A stretch of DNA of 64,000 nt, taken from Pectobacterium carotovorum (GTDB taxonomy: Bacteria; Pseudomonadota; Gammaproteobacteria; Enterobacterales; Enterobacteriaceae). Under the pieces are notes generated by a model, which was not told the DNA's origin, made no database searches, and saw only the letters and a program-made list of their open reading frames with translations. Positions 63,963 through 64,000 of the stretch are shown here, in pieces. The DNA is taken from NCBI RefSeq assembly GCF_033898505.1, contig NZ_JAXAFK010000006.1:192574-256573 (forward strand), in the 5' to 3' direction. Position numbers and translations under genes: made by a program. Each line of letters begins with the position of its first letter. Position 1 is the first letter of the stretch.

Positions 63963-64000
63963 TTGTCAGGCGGCGAGAAGTCCCTATAATGCGCCTCCAC
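63963..64000 (+). promoter_or_regulatory. Ribosomal RNA operon P1 promoter
   Basis: TTGTCA (63963-63968), a 16-base spacer and TATAAT (63985-63990) are followed by a GC-rich discriminator GCGCCTCCAC. The AT-rich stretch from about 63935 resembles an UP element. The 16-base spacing and GC discriminator are typical of enterobacterial rrn P1 promoters, and hemG lies next to rrnA in E. coli, so a 16S gene should begin a few hundred bases past the right edge. Confidence 0.88.

Overview
The window is a chromosomal segment of an enterobacterium. Gene content and order fit Pectobacterium or a close soft-rot relative best. Three observations support this. Long blocks are colinear with E. coli: hldD-waaF-waaC with kbl-tdh; yibQ-envC with yibN-secB-gpsA-cysE; yigM-metR-metE; and ubiE-ubiJ-ubiB-tatABCD-rfaH-ubiD-fre-fadAB-pepQ-yigZ-trkH-hemG-rrn. 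Between and inside these blocks are genes typical of soft-rot bacteria: many chemoreceptors, scattered hcp modules, and a waaE-type core transferase. hemB lies between tatD and rfaH and is the cysteine-poor type. The genus is an inference from gene order; no marker in the window proves it.

Layout. 1-8.9 kb: LPS core and lipid A assembly (a GT9 gene cut by the window edge, then coaD, waaA, waaE, waaL, waaQ, waaC, waaF, hldD on the minus strand). 9.2-11.4 kb: threonine catabolism (kbl-tdh). 11.5-17.2 kb: cell-division hydrolase control (envC, yibQ), a rhodanese (yibN), secB, gpsA, cysE. gpmM and grxC are missing from the slots they hold in E. coli. 17.2-20.3 kb: an AT-rich accessory stretch at the seam between two conserved blocks. 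It carries pagP and a three-gene set: hcp (type VI secretion tube protein), a lysozyme-like protein with no signal peptide, and a small three-helix membrane protein. I read the set as a secreted peptidoglycan-degrading effector with its immunity protein, and it is the most interesting item here. 20.4-24.5 kb: yigM, metR, metE with tandem MetJ boxes. 25.0-29.0 kb: two tandem paralogous chemoreceptors, each behind a perfect sigma-28 promoter. 29.1-33.3 kb: ysgA, a divergent WYL-regulator/barrel-protein pair around a 37-bp perfect palindrome, udp with paired CRP sites, and a tyrosine phosphatase. 33.4-44.6 kb: ppc and argE/argCBH, split by an inserted PTS / mannonate-dehydratase-like / GntR cassette. 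44.8-63.9 kb: rmuC, ubiquinone genes, Tat translocase, tatD, hemB, rfaH, ubiD, fre, fadBA with a FadR operator, pepQ, yigZ, trkH, hemG. The last bases are a ribosomal RNA P1 promoter, so an rrn operon starts just past the right edge.

How the genes work together. The left end builds the heptose-containing inner core: HldD makes the ADP-heptose; WaaF, WaaC, WaaQ and WaaE add sugars; WaaA adds Kdo; WaaL ligates O antigen. PagP remodels lipid A, and RfaH, encoded further right, is the antiterminator that usually controls such operons. Regulatory sites recognisable by eye are MetJ boxes at metE, ARG boxes at argE/argC, a CRP pair at udp, FadR at fadB, sigma-28 at both chemoreceptors, and the rrn P1 promoter. 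I saw no tRNA, no rRNA body, no CRISPR array, no transposase and no prophage gene.
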